Below the pieces are notes generated by a model that searched no databases, was not told the origin of the DNA, and worked only from the letters and a program-made list of their open reading frames with translations. Below are positions 1-12,139 of a DNA stretch of 64,000 bases, one piece after another. The DNA is taken from positions 76,609-140,608 of the forward strand of contig NW_004798145.1 in NCBI RefSeq assembly GCF_000002075.1. Reading direction: 5' to 3'. The stretch comes from Aplysia californica. Its lineage: Eukaryota > Mollusca > Gastropoda > Aplysiida > Aplysiidae. The position numbers and the translations under genes were made by a program. The first letter of the stretch is position 1; every line of letters starts with the position of its first letter.

Positions 1-984
1 CCCAACAGCAAATCTATCTCAATTCATAAATTGGTGGTGCTTAATAAAATGATGAGGAGCCATTTTTTGTGTCTTGTCATTGGGAAAGAATGGACAGGCA
101 ACGCAAGAGCGTAATTAACAAAGCATAAATGAGAGCAGCATAACTAGCATTAGAGTACATGAACTTAACAATAATATAAGTAGGGTTCAATGGGAAAACC
201 GCATATGTCACACTTCGAAAAAGTTGAGAAATTGTAGATCAACGGTGGCAAACTTCTAGTTAATCATTGCTGTTAAGTAATTACCTGTTAAAACCTGTTG
301 CATATTCATTTATTATTTGTTCTTTTGCCCTGAAACATTCCACCATAATAAATTTAGTTTATTTTAAATTCTTTGAAAAGTGGGTACCGGTACTCAACAA
401 TTATCTTGACCAAATAACGACATATCCAGCACTTCCATTGAGCACTTCAAATATTTACTTCAAAGCATAAGTTGTCACTCATGGCAATAAAAGCATGTCT
501 TGAAAATTCTTGTAAAATTATAAGATCAAATTGGGTAAAAAAAAGTAAGATGACCTCACATAGAAAAAGCAGAACCTGAAACGCAAGTTAGGAAAAAAAA
601 AAGAAGAAAATAGCAAAGTCTGTGGAACTCCAGAAATATTAATTGGAAAAAAAAATCCCTCAACATCATGGACTTTCAAACTGAAGCAACACATTTTCTA
701 CAACACTTCTATACTGATGCACTGCACAGTCTAGTAGACCTCTTTTAGCTTTAGTAAGAATTTAACTACACTTGCAACATAAATAGGTTACATAAGTGCT
801 GGAGATTAGAGGTGTTACTAGTACAAGGGAGTAACATACGAAGAAGGTTGCATATAATGGCCAGTTCATTGACAGTTTTGAAGTCAAAACTGGTGTGAGA
901 CAGGGGTGTTTGCAATCACAAGTGTCTTGGAAAGTTACCACGGAACAGATGGACAGGCAGGGTCATCAGTGAGGAAGTGTAAAG

Positions 985-1290
985 GAGAAGAAGACAGGGC
1001 CCAGTTGGAGATATTATGGGAAGATGGTGGTGACGACAGATTGGACATACTCTCAGGAAGCCAGGCAGCTGCAAAATAAAGAATGTGTTAGAATGGAATC
1101 CGAAGGGTAAGAGATGAAGGGGAACGACATGTGGAGCAGAAGATTCACAGAGAATGACGTACAGAAAAGTGGGAAGACATGAAATAACAACAAGAGGGAA
1201 ATGTAGAAAGTGTTTGTTCGTGACCTATACCCTAATCCAGGGTGAAAAACAAAGCACTGATGATGATGGTGATGAAAATACGAAGAAGAG
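985..1290 (+). mobile_element. Degraded LINE 3' end (non-LTR retrotransposon)
   Basis: In mixed frames the translation resembles the C-terminal tail of a non-LTR reverse transcriptase: a segment like LDILSGSQA, then a LEWNPKGKR-like and RRITE-like stretch, then FV..LYTLIQGEK. The same order occurs in the minus-strand LINE at 31740-33715, so both belong to one family. This copy has several frame changes and stops and is non-functional. Confidence 0.55.
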
Positions 1291-1320
1291 AAGGAGAAAG
1301 AGACAAGGACAACAACCACC

Positions 1321-1455
1321 CACTGCTGAACCTCCAGAAACAAAAAGTTCACATTGCCATCCCACACTGCTGAACCTCCAGAAACAAAAAGTTCACATTG
1401 CCATCACACTGCTGAACCTCCAGAAACAAAAAGTTCACATTGCCATCACACTGTC
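1321..1455 (+). repeat. Short tandem repeat, about 42-44 bp x 3
   Basis: Three near-identical head-to-tail units begin CACTGCTGAACCTCCAGAAA and continue to CATTGCCATC. The first unit is two bases longer. The open frame across it is a by-product of a unit length near a multiple of three, not evidence of a gene. Confidence 0.9.
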
Positions 1456-1734
1456 TCACAAAATGCAGGACTGTCCTTCCAAAATAATAGCAAAATATAC
1501 ATTGCATGAAGCAAACACACTGCCCTCAAACCACATTAGATTTTCCCTCTGACTTTGACCCGCCCCCCCCCCCTTTTTTTTTCAGCTTCCCTTTTTTCAT
1601 AAATGCATTTTGATTTTTAATTTGTCACTCTGTAAACCCTTCTCCCCCCCAAACAATAACTATGCAATAACTATTTTTCATAAATGATGAATCAGCCTTC
1701 GCCTTAAGATTGTAAAGATTGTAGATGTTTCACG

Positions 1735-1935
1735 CTCTCATTCACCCAATTAGATCATTTCTTCAGGGACAGGCAACTTTGAACGTGCCCATCTAGGCCA
1801 AAAAGGGCTGAGAGGGGAACATCATTCCATCATACAAGCTAATACACTCAATAAAATAACTTCCCCACTCGGGAATTGAACTAATATCTTCTGAGTGAAA
1901 ACAGCAAAGAACCTATCCATTACAGCATAGACTTC
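1735..1935 (-). mobile_element. tRNA-derived SINE copy (type C), degraded
   Basis: The minus strand reads a tRNA-like head (TGCTGTAATGGATAGG, then AGTTCAATTCCCGA as a B-box) followed by a body ending near 1750 with a GGGCTGAGAGGGG-like segment in plus orientation. The same body and head occur at 6541, 6791, 7655, 24835 and 25846. It lies in the same orientation as UVRAG. Confidence 0.55.
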
Positions 1936-3479
1936 AACTTACAAAACAAATGCAGTTCAAATATTAGGGAAAGAAACTCGTCCCGTACACACAAAATTTA
2001 CATTGTCTGTACAAGTCACAAAAAATCCTGAGGGTGTGTACATTTTATCATTACTGGATACATAGACACTGTTTGACTCATAAATTAGACACACCTGCAT
2101 AATTTCATGACAATAGCACCATCGGGTATGTCTGTATCAGTGTGTGTGTGTGGTTGGACTTGTGTCTTATATACGTACATATTGCATTTTGCACACTTCT
2201 CCAATATCAAATGAACATCATGAATGTCAACAGCAACTACAACAACATCTGCGATAACAAGGATCTCCACTCTGCCATCTACAACTACGGGGGGTTTTTT
2301 TTAAGGTCAAAAGAGAATTCCTTCATTGTTCATTACAGTTACACATAATATATAGTCGAACCTGCTCTAATGACGTGTCCAAGCCAGTTATTAGTACAAA
2401 CAACTATTTCTCACTTCCCCCCTTGCATTCTATCTGTATTCCACTCTTAACTGTCCAAGAGGACCACATGTCTACAACAACCACTTTTCTCCTCGACAAC
2501 GGGTGGCCATCTTAGACAGGTTCGATTGTACTCACACACATAATATTATGCTGCTTCCTGGAATTCTGGGACCCCAAATATAAATGTATAATCACATACT
2601 GTTTCAAAAGGAGAAACACAGTCACTAAACGAATCTGCTGCATCTTCACACAAACTTTAGTCATGTTCCAAAGTTTGATTCTGTGAAGTGTGATTTCAAC
2701 TACATAAGTCACTTTGTCATTCAGGAAACTTTGTTCGAGATATTCACATCTCCTGCAAATTGAGCCCACACCGCTCAAAACAAACTTTTTCTCAACTCAT
2801 CACTTGGGAGACTTTAAAAATGAGAAAGCCTTTGCGCGAGTCCTTGACTCTATTGACACAAAATAAGACATTGATGGAAATCAGTCTTTGTAGGGTAGAA
2901 TAGCAACTATCAGTCTGGCAATTTTCTAACTTTTATAAGACATTTCCTTACTCGTTTTTCTCATGAGTTCTGGACATTTTCAGGACAGAATCTTTGTAAA
3001 TGTTTAAGATCTATATGACAACAGAACTGTTTCAAAGGGTGTGACTTTAAATTCCAATAAACAAACTGAAAAATCAAGTGCTTTCCATCAGGTATAAAAG
3101 CAAAAGGCTTAATTCTAACAATAATTACTTGGAGTCTATTTTACAATAGAGTCAATAAATATTCATCACTCTACTTCAAGTCAACTTCCATGAGACTTTT
3201 CACATTTCATAACATTTGGGTTGTCATGTTGAGACGACGGGTCACACATGATAAATCTAACAGGCAACAAAAAAATTAATAAAACATTTTTTTTTTTAAA
3301 CATAGTGAAACAGTGCAAAGTAATATTTCAGAAATCAGTAACAAAAACTGATCCTCTTTTCAGCAATGAACAAGTATCACATTCAGATGACTTCTATGTG
3401 GTTTTAATGAGTTAGTCGAGCTCTGGTTCTTATAAGACTATTAACATCACTGCATTTGAGTAAACAGAACAATACGGAT

Positions 3480-3672
3480 ATGATAATGGTCATACAGTGC
3501 AGGAAAAAAAAAAGTAAAACAAACAGAAACAAGAGAGGGAAAGAAAAAAGTAGGAAATACTTGTGGCCCATCTAAATGATAATGGTCATTTACAGCAGGG
3601 GAAAAAAAGTAAGACATATAAGAGGGAAAGTAAGGAAATAGGATCTACAAGTAGTGTGTCCTCCAACCACCC
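3480..3672 (-). mobile_element. SINE type B, two overlapping partial copies
   Basis: Read on the minus strand, it starts with the shared SINE module (GTGGTTGGAGG-like, at 3655-3672), passes through a pyrimidine-rich body (CTTTCCCTC, TTTTTTTCC) and a tail (CTGTAAATGACCATTATCA). A second body plus tail follows immediately at 3480-3560, so one copy inserted in, or duplicated next to, another. Confidence 0.6.
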
Positions 3673-5545
3673 GCTAGATATCTCTGAGTTTCTAAACTGA
3701 CAGACTCAGTTATCCACAAATAAAGGATTTTTTTGAACGGGGCCTGGGTTTGAAAAGGGATTTTTTTTCATTCACTTAATTTTGCTGATTTCCCCGGCCT
3801 ACCGCCCCAGTATACGTAAATATATAAATGACAGATATGAAGATTGTGTAGCACACCAAATAAATTAAATAACGAAATAACAAAGTAAATATCAAATCAA
3901 GCCTTGGGACAAACAATAATTCTCTATTTATACTAAATTAAATTAAATAATACTGGAAATATAAACAATGACAGTGATAGTCAATACATACAGGTTTCAA
4001 CACGCATGCCACACACATACACACAGTGTCTCCATACACATTAGCCATTCTCAAAAGCATAGCATAAAAAGTGTTGAAAGAGCCAAGGTTTTGGAACCAT
4101 TTATTTCTCCTGTTTTCTCCCTTTAAAACAGTCAAACCATACTGAGGTTTTTTAACACAGAAAGTTGATATATCTATTTATAGACTCTATTGCAGAGAGG
4201 GGCCTGTTTGCGTTTTCTTGAAATGCGGCCTAAATGAGCTTGAAGTATGCTTGTACATAGCTCCATTAAAACAAAGTACGTGTACAGGTTTTTATGCTTG
4301 TAATCAACACAAGGATCTTCTACATGACACATTGCAAAAGTGTCACATGATGGCATGAGGGCAAACAAATTAATGTGTGCATGTCTATCAAGTTTGATCA
4401 ACTCGATTCAATAGAAGCATTGTTGTTACTATCATTACAGCAATGACAAATTTTACTATTTCGAAAGAAAAATTTTATCCTCAGCGATGTATTGGTCATT
4501 GTCAGACACTGACGGACAAGCTATTATTATTACTATTTACAACTAGAATGCTTTTCAGTATGTACTTGTACATTCCTGCATAAACCTTACAGATCCGAGG
4601 ACAAAGGGTGGTGTAAATCTAGCAGTTAGACCTAAGGTAGCTCAGTCCGATGGATAATTTAGGTTGATGGGACAAGGCCTCAATGCAAGATCTGAGTATC
4701 CTTTGAGTGTCTATTTGGTTTGGTATTCTTGAACGATCCTTGTTAAAGACATTTACTTTACAGAGAAGCAAAAATCGCCTCAATGGACACAGCATTTTCC
4801 ACAATCATTGCCATTTAAGTCGAGGACTTTGATTAATTTCCTTCTTAAAAACATTTACAGTCAATTTACAGTCTAGCATGCATAGCGAAATCCACGGGAT
4901 AAGGTAATCTTTTCATTATGGACGAATTTCGCTATGTCTGTATATGTTTTAAATACAAAGAATATACATCATGTATGAAAAAAAAAATTTGGGACCTGAA
5001 AATCTGATCACTATGACAATGGTTGTTTTCACTGGGTGTGTGCTAGACTGCTTCATTTCATAATTACAAAATAAACCTGATTTTACACATATTCTTCAGT
5101 AGTATTGTTCGTCTAGTTTAGCAATACAAACAAAATGTAGTAAGAGTTTGATTTACTTTACTAGAGCAAATAAATATAAAAAATTGAACTTTGACATGTT
5201 CATTCCATATCTTAGGAACCAGGCATTTTTTTACAAATATCTTGTCTTATATTTTAACTACAGTTAGGCATGGATTACTTAAACACGTTGGGGATTGCAA
5301 AATGTGTTTGACATTTCCATAATTTGGGTTAACTGATAACGAAAAATGAAAGAGATATCAGTCAGGGAATGGCAAATTGTACGAGCTATCCATGATTTCG
5401 AATTTTCTGTGTTCGTGTTATCTGTGCCGACCAACAATACTCAAACATAACAGTTTATCACTCAGAGATCAAATAAATGACATCAAAAAGGCTGCAAGGA
5501 CTCTCATCTTTCTTGTTTGTGTGAGGGGGGAGGGGGAGAAGAGGG

Positions 5546-5552
5546 GAGGAGA

Positions 5553-5610
<58 letters not shown>

Positions 5611-5635
5611 GAGAAAGAGGGAGAGAGAGAGAGGC

Positions 5636-5687
<52 letters not shown>

Positions 5688-5730
5688 AAGGAGGGAGGGA
5701 GAGAGAGAGAGGGGGGGGGGAAACAGACAG
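5546..5730 (+). repeat. (GA)n microsatellite
   Basis: About 185 bp of GA dinucleotides with interspersed GACA and GGGA units. It generates long low-complexity frames on both strands (Arg-Glu repeats on plus, Ser-Leu repeats on minus) that are not genes. Confidence 0.97.
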
Positions 5731-6540
5731 GCAGGCAGACAGATAGACAGACATTCTGACAGCTGACAGATCCTGTATATTTTTTTGTTTGTTTACTACT
5801 TTTCTAAGATTAGAGAACCAAGCCCAAGAAAAGATCTATTTCAATTCAGTCATTAGAATAAATTAAACAATGACGAAAACAAATAAAAAATAACCTCATC
5901 ATATTTACATACGATTAATCTTCAAACTATCCTCCTCTCAAAGTCAATTATACAAAAAGCTCCTTTAACGTTAATATTCAGTAGGAATGCACGAAAACAA
6001 TAGTCGGGGAACTTGCAACTAATTTACAAAGTACGTTCATCAACAACCCCCTCCCCCCCATAACCAAAAAAACCCCAACAAAAAACAAATAACAAAACAA
6101 AAACCAAAATTAATCACACATGAAATAAAACAAAATGATGATGAAATAAAAATTACACTCTGCTTCAATACATTCTCCATATGTCAGATAAGAAAAGAAA
6201 TGTAGGCTATCTCATCTATTTTTTAACTTTTCAGACGACTGGCATAGAACAGACACATAAGACCAAATACAACGTAACTTTAACTACAGCTGCATTTTTT
6301 TAAAAAAAGTATGGAAAGGTGGATTAAAGTGAGGGTGGCAAAAAATTTTCAATTAGTTTGATATTTTGCTCATCTATTAAAACTCCTGTTTAGATTCACT
6401 ACAGGTGTGCTATTCGACACAGCACTGGTCTTTTATAGAGAGGGGAAAAAAAACAACAAGACGGGCATTCTGAAAGAGCAGAAGGAGAGTTTCTATTTGT
6501 AAATGCTTTACACCCTTCCTATCAACACAATTTAACTTAT

Positions 6541-6722
6541 TTAGAAGGTGAGCCACTTCCACCTCGCCTGTCGCGGCCAAACTGGGCGGAAAGGGAAGCA
6601 GTGTGGCAGCAAGTAGAAGGAGATACTTGATAAAATCTCTCATCATCTGGGAATCAAACTCTTGTCTTCCGCGTGTGACAGAAAAGTGCGTAGCCACTAC
6701 ACCACAGATTCTAGCACTGAGG
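6541..6722 (-). mobile_element. tRNA-derived SINE copy (type C)
   Basis: The minus strand begins with a tRNA-like head: TGTGGTGTAGTGGCTACGCA (A-box TGGTGTAGTGG), an anticodon-like region, then AGTTTGATTCCC (B-box). The body toward lower coordinates contains a GACAGGCGAGGTGG-like segment. This is the best preserved head of the family in the window. Confidence 0.7.
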
Positions 6723-6790
6723 GAGTGAACAAGTGTAGGACCTACCAGTAAGTGAGAAACAAATTAGAATAATAATGCAGATAATTCAGG

Positions 6791-6950
6791 GCTGTAGCTG
6801 CTTCAATTCTGCCTGTCGTGGCCAACCAGGGCTGAGTGAGACACAGTATATCAGTAGATAAGACAAAGATACCAGATAAAACCAATTCCACTTATGAGAA
6901 TAGGACTCACATCTCCTGTGAGCCATGAACAAAATCCTTTGTTACCCAGC
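6791..6950 (-). mobile_element. tRNA-derived SINE copy (type C), partial
   Basis: It repeats the body of the copy at 6541 (plus-strand GCCTGTCGTGGCCAACCAGG and GGGCTGAGTGAGACACAGTA) and the start of the head region. It is diverged and shorter at the head. Confidence 0.6.
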
Positions 6951-7654
6951 TGTGATGTTAAATAGTTTGATATATTTGTGCACAATTTAACTAAAAAAAA
7001 AAGATTAGTACAGTTCCTCAATTGCTATAATAACTGTAACAACAAAAACAAATTATCATAACTATAACTTACAGTTCTGAGAACTCTTTTCTCAAATGCC
7101 ACTCACTCGACTCCCCCATTTCACAATCTTCACCATCACTCCCATCCTCACTGACACTGCATGGAAAAAGCCCATCAACCAGAGACATTTTTCCAGAGGC
7201 CCAGAGATCAGTTCAGGAATATTATGACTCAAAGAAGTGTGTGCGTCGGCGTTGCAATTTAGTATGGCTTTGCTATAATTTGACGGCCACAAATAACAGA
7301 AAAAAATATCATATGCTCCACTGATACAATTTAGATTATTAAAGAAAAGATGTGGGGTTTTTAACCTGCCTCAAAGGGCCTACACAAGAGTCTTGCAGAA
7401 AGAGCAAATTGCTCAATAAAATATATTTTCCCAAGAAGCAAATCAAACTCACACTTTTAACATGTTGTGGCAAAGGACCTAACCGCTATACCGCAAACGC
7501 TCATAGAATCACAAAATCCTTGCTGAACCCTAACTCTTCTTGTGATATGCTCTATCAGCATGTGACAAAGTCACATGACATGAGAAAAGGCAGTGATATG
7601 TCAGTGCATGGCACACAGAGTTAAGAACTATCAAAACACAGCACTCCATGCAAG

Positions 7655-7850
7655 ATAAGACCAATTTAGATCATGTAACGAGTGGGCTTCCACCCTGCAC
7701 GTCAGGACCAACACGGGCTGAAAGGGTTACTAAGTCCCAGCAGAAAGACCGAGACACTTAATGAAAATTTTCCCCATTCAGAAATCCAACTTCGGTCTCC
7801 TGCATGCCACGGAAAAGCACCTAATTACTGCACGAGATGCTAGTGGACCA
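7655..7850 (-). mobile_element. tRNA-derived SINE copy (type C)
   Basis: Plus-strand segments GGGCTGAAAGGGTTACTAAG, AGTCCCAGCAGAAAGA and AAGCACCTAATTACTGCACG match the type C body and head order seen at 6541 and 24835. The orientation is minus, the same as UVRAG. Confidence 0.6.
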
Positions 7851-8524
7851 AGTATACCTGAGATAGAGTAACTGAAAACACAGGAATGGAACACAAGAGA
7901 AAAAAAAGTAATGTTAGATCATTCAAGATGAACATCCTGGTCTCACACTGAGCAAAAGAAAAAGGATTAAAAGACCTTAACTGTCTCTTTGTTAGAGAAA
8001 AGAGAAGAAAATCAACACAAACACTGCCATTTAGTAAATATGGAAAAGGCAACACAGCCTGACAAAAATAAAAAGGGGAAAGAAAAGAAGCATGACCTAC
8101 CACTGGTGCTCTTCAACCATCTGCTTGAACATTATACATTTCAGCAAAATGCTGGGAGCAAAAGACACACAGTCAAGCCGGTAAAGGGGAAAACAAGGAT
8201 GTAAATATACAATCAGAGAGCAAATAAAATCATTCAAATTCAGTGCCAGCTATGGGAAATTTTTCCATAACATTAAGTATCTATCCATCTACTTTCATTC
8301 CCGCAGACACTTGAAAAATGTCCCATGGCTTCCAATGTGGACTTATTCAACGTATAACCCTTATCATTATAGATGTAAGTGCCCACAAACCATTAGTCTC
8401 TATGTAATTAGTTAGCAATAGGCAGAGTTTTGAGGTGTCTGTCTGGACACTCTATTTGTGCCATTGTCCTGTCACCGGCAAAGACTCCCACTCTCCAAAC
8501 ATTTCCAGAAAAAGAGAAAATTGT

Positions 8525-8530
8525 TTTATT
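8525..8530 (-). terminator. Candidate UVRAG polyadenylation signal
   Basis: TTTATT on the plus strand is AATAAA on the UVRAG strand, about 520 nt past the stop codon. It is the nearest canonical hexamer I found downstream of the stop; no transcript evidence is available. Confidence 0.35.
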
Positions 8531-9049
8531 TTCAACATAGTCGCATAACACTTTCATTGCAACCAAAAAAAACCAAACTTTTTTCAATCAATTGCTCGAA
8601 AGAAAAAAAAAAATAGTTAAAAAATGTTCAAATAAAACAAAAAAAAGCTCACCAAACATTTTTTTCCAATGTTTAACATCCCTCTCAATGACAAAACCCT
8701 TTGTTCCCAAAATACCCAGAGCCAAATACAATCAAAATTTCTATTAACGATACATGATGGGACTAATTCTGAATGATCACTTGTGTCCAAAGGGGGTGGG
8801 GAGAGAACGAAAAGCAAGATTGGGTGATAGATAGGGAAAGTCTTCTAAATCTATAAAATAAATAAGTCTAAGGGGCAAAAACACTGTACAAAATATAATA
8901 ACTATAGGGAAACAATTGTGACTTTAACTTGCTACCCTTAGACCCAATATGTCTTCTGGCTTGGGGATGTTATGGAATGAGACAAAGACAGTCATGGTCT
9001 AAATGAAGGTAAGCTGTGTAGGATGCCTACCCTTCATAATGGCCTGGCA

Positions 9050-9977
9050 CTATTGTTCTAAAACAGATAACTCTGCTTTTTGCTCGTTTGGCATGTACAT
9101 CTCGGAATCATCAAAAGAACAGCTCTGGCTGTAAGAGTTCTGGGGATCGGCAAAACTCCCTTCTCCATTACTACTGGCACCGTTATCCGAGGGAGGCAAC
9201 TCCTCCCCAAGAGGTTCGAGGGCACCAGGTGCCGTCGACTTATTCTCGGATGCTGTCGGGCTAGTTACAGGAATGGCTGGAGTCCGCACCAGTTTGAAAG
9301 TCCGCTGGTCGTTATCCGTGAGGTTTTCCGATGTAGGAATGACTACTCCATTGCTGGGTTCATCCCTGTTGAGACCCATGGCAAGCGGCGGAGTTCCTGT
9401 CTCAATGACGCTGACAGAGTGCCTGAAAGCGCTGACTGAGGATGGGACTGTCACTTGGAAGAAATTGTCATTTGACGGCTTGAAGATGTCTTCCCGCTCA
9501 TCCTCTTCGGAAATGATATTCTTATTCCCTGCCTTTGACGACACCACACGTTGACCTCCATCATTGTTTAACTCCGACGCTTCTCGCACAGGGGACGCTG
9601 AACTGGAATGACCATTGGAGGGAGCGCTAGGGTCAGCTGCGCCACGAACTGATGAAGGAATGCCGTTGGCCAAAGGACGGGCCGACTGGGGACAAGACAT
9701 TGAGTGTATCAGCTTTGGTCTTTTTGGGAGCTCGGCTGCCAATGTGCTGTTGGTCCCATCCATGTCAGCCATACTGATGCCCTCGCTGACCACCGAGTTT
9801 CCATCTCCACCGCGCGTTGACGGGGCTGCTGAGTCATAGTCCGCTGTGATGTCTTTCCTGAGGTAACCGGAGGAGGGGCTAGAGAGGGCCTGGCTCCGCC
9901 TACTGTTCTGGGAGCCTCCGATGCTGGTTGTGGGCGGAGACTGTAAGGGAGTGCTTTTCCGTTGCTCAGCAGAGCTC
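9050..9977 (-). CDS. UVRAG: UVRAG last coding exon: Ser/Pro-rich tail
   Basis: This single 928-nt exon encodes about 309 residues of low-hydrophobicity, Ser/Pro/Asn-rich sequence ending ...LSVLEQ-stop. Short recognisable patches are [18 protein letters not shown] and a run of acidic residues (SEEDERED). It corresponds in position to the poorly conserved C-terminal tail of vertebrate UVRAG, which is a phosphorylation and partner-binding region. Its coding GC content is visibly higher than the flanking introns. Confidence 0.9.
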
Positions 9978-12074
9978 CTGAAACGTATAACGCTTTCGTA
10001 AGATTTTTAGGGCACTTAAAACAAAATTAGGTCATATAAGTGCTAAAGATTAGAGAGGTGTTACACCAGAGTAACAAACAAAAGGAATAGGAATAAGGAT
10101 GAGAAATGTTAGAAGGAAAGAAGGAGCAAACCCTACAAAACTCCTGCTAACCACCCACAATAGAAGATGCAAACATGATGCCTCTAAAAAACTGCTTTTG
10201 AATAACAAAAAGGTCCAGCACTATATCAGACATTTCACAGCAACTTCTCATACTGAGCACTGATTTTTTAAAGTTCTGAACTTATTTCTTGTTTTCCTGA
10301 TCTAAAAGAGGAGAGGGCAAGACATGGCCCACAAGTAAGGTAATGAATTAAAACAATATGTAAACACTTGTTGAAATTACTTTACACACATAAATGTATA
10401 CAATAATGGTCAGTTGAAAATTATTTTTACTCCATGTCACAGAAACAGCAGGCTCTACCTAATTGTTCCCCTATTAATATCCTGAAAGGTCAGGACACAA
10501 TTGCAATTCTGTAAAAGGCCTTGATAAGATATCAAGATCGTGCTAAAATCGAACCACTATTATTTATTTAAGATAGCTGATTATAAACCAGAAAGACGAT
10601 TTGAGCAGCCTTTCTAAACCGTAAAACTAGCTAAACCGAATAAAATTTAGCTGTCCCACAAATTTCAGTTTAAGCCGACTCCACTGTTTGTTCGGTACAA
10701 ACAGAGAACAGGTGGGCCACCAAAATCTAAAAATGAGCTCTAGAACGCTCATCAATCACTGACATCACAGAAACACAGCAGAACTATTGGAAAAAAAAGA
10801 GAACATTTGGGATCTCAGACAGCCAGACTGTTGGAAAAGTCTTGAGAAATATAGACAACCTTTACTTTTATTCCAGTTGTAAATGTGGTCATTCTATCAC
10901 TTCATTTATTCTCTTTTTTGAATTACTAGGAGTGGTATTGACTGCTGCACTCAATGACACCAATATAATTCATAACTGCCATCATCCTCTATTTAGTCCT
11001 GTCTTCAAGGGCTCAGATAACTTCATGAATTTTCATGGTGCCACCAATGAGAGAAGCAAGTGGTCCCCCTTTTCTTCTTTTTCCCCCTCAGTCTTGCTTG
11101 CAGACGGTGTCCATAATTCTTTCTCCATTCCCTTTTCTTTTAATTAAGAATTTGCCCTCATACAACATGAAGGACCAAGGTATATATTTTAATACTATCA
11201 TTTACTACTTGATTTTACCAGAAGAGCTTTACCAATCTTTACCCTAAACTGTCTCATAAAAGATGCAACAAAAGGGTGAGGTAAGTACTTTCCTCTTGCT
11301 GCTTGGAGGCTGACAGGTCTCTCCCAAACCAACAAAGTTCTGGCTTCAGAAAAAAAGGGCTGCCCCTTCATGCAGGTGTGTCAAATGCAAATATAGACCT
11401 CCAAGGCAACACAACACCTTAAAAATTAACTGTGACCGTTACCTGCTTCTTGACTTCAATTAGCGTCATAATCTGAGTTTTAGAAAAAAAAGCAAATCGG
11501 CACAATAATAGGCATTTAGTGTGGAGAAAAAAAAGCAATCGAGAAAAACAAATACAAAGGGAGAGAAAAGAAGAAGGACCTTCCAGTAAAGCCCTCCAAA
11601 CACATGCAAGCAGAACATGTGATGATTAGTAAGCAAAAAAAAAAAAAGGCATGAAGTTCATATTGAAGAGAGCAATTGGATAATTTTTAATTTAGTAATC
11701 TTTTGGCAGCATGCATGTACGCGGGGGAGAACTTACGGAGGTCTGACTCCGAGTCTCTGCTCCAGGAAAGACCTCAGGTTGGGCAACGTCTGCCTCAGGT
11801 CTGGAGTGCCCATGCCACAGTAGAAGCGTAGCTGAGACAAGGAAGAGATGGGTGAGCCAAGGGAGGGTCAGGTGGGGAGGGAGGGGGGAGGGAGGTTATG
11901 ATCATAAGAACAAAAAGCCTACTGTAACCCAAGTGGGAGTGAGAACAAGGACATTGATAGTAATGATACAGTAATGGTTATTGAGAGAGACAGAGAGAAA
12001 AAGGGAGGGAGGAGACAGAAAGACAGAGAGAGAGAGAGAGAAAGAGAGAGAAGGGGGAGACGGAGAGGGAGGGA

Positions 12075-12139
<65 letters not shown>

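Larger units (their letters stand above)
1..9049. other. Non-coding 3' flank of UVRAG
   Basis: No exon-like reading frame with protein-family features was found here on either strand. The stretch lies downstream of the UVRAG stop codon and is a mix of AT-rich unique sequence, tRNA-derived SINE copies, a degraded LINE tail, a short tandem repeat and a GA microsatellite, each listed separately. Part of the right end (about 8500-9049) is probably UVRAG 3' UTR. Some unique parts (for example 2000-3400 and 4100-5300) contain nothing I recognise. Confidence 0.6.

Noticed and set aside
5377-5766. Frames of 80-129 codons rich in Arg-Glu or Ser-Leu
   Set aside because: They are produced by the (GA)n microsatellite. 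The same applies to 11974-12265.
9080-9839. Plus-strand open frames of 74-119 codons opposite the UVRAG last exon
   Set aside because: They are antisense shadows of the real minus-strand coding exon, with no start context or family similarity.
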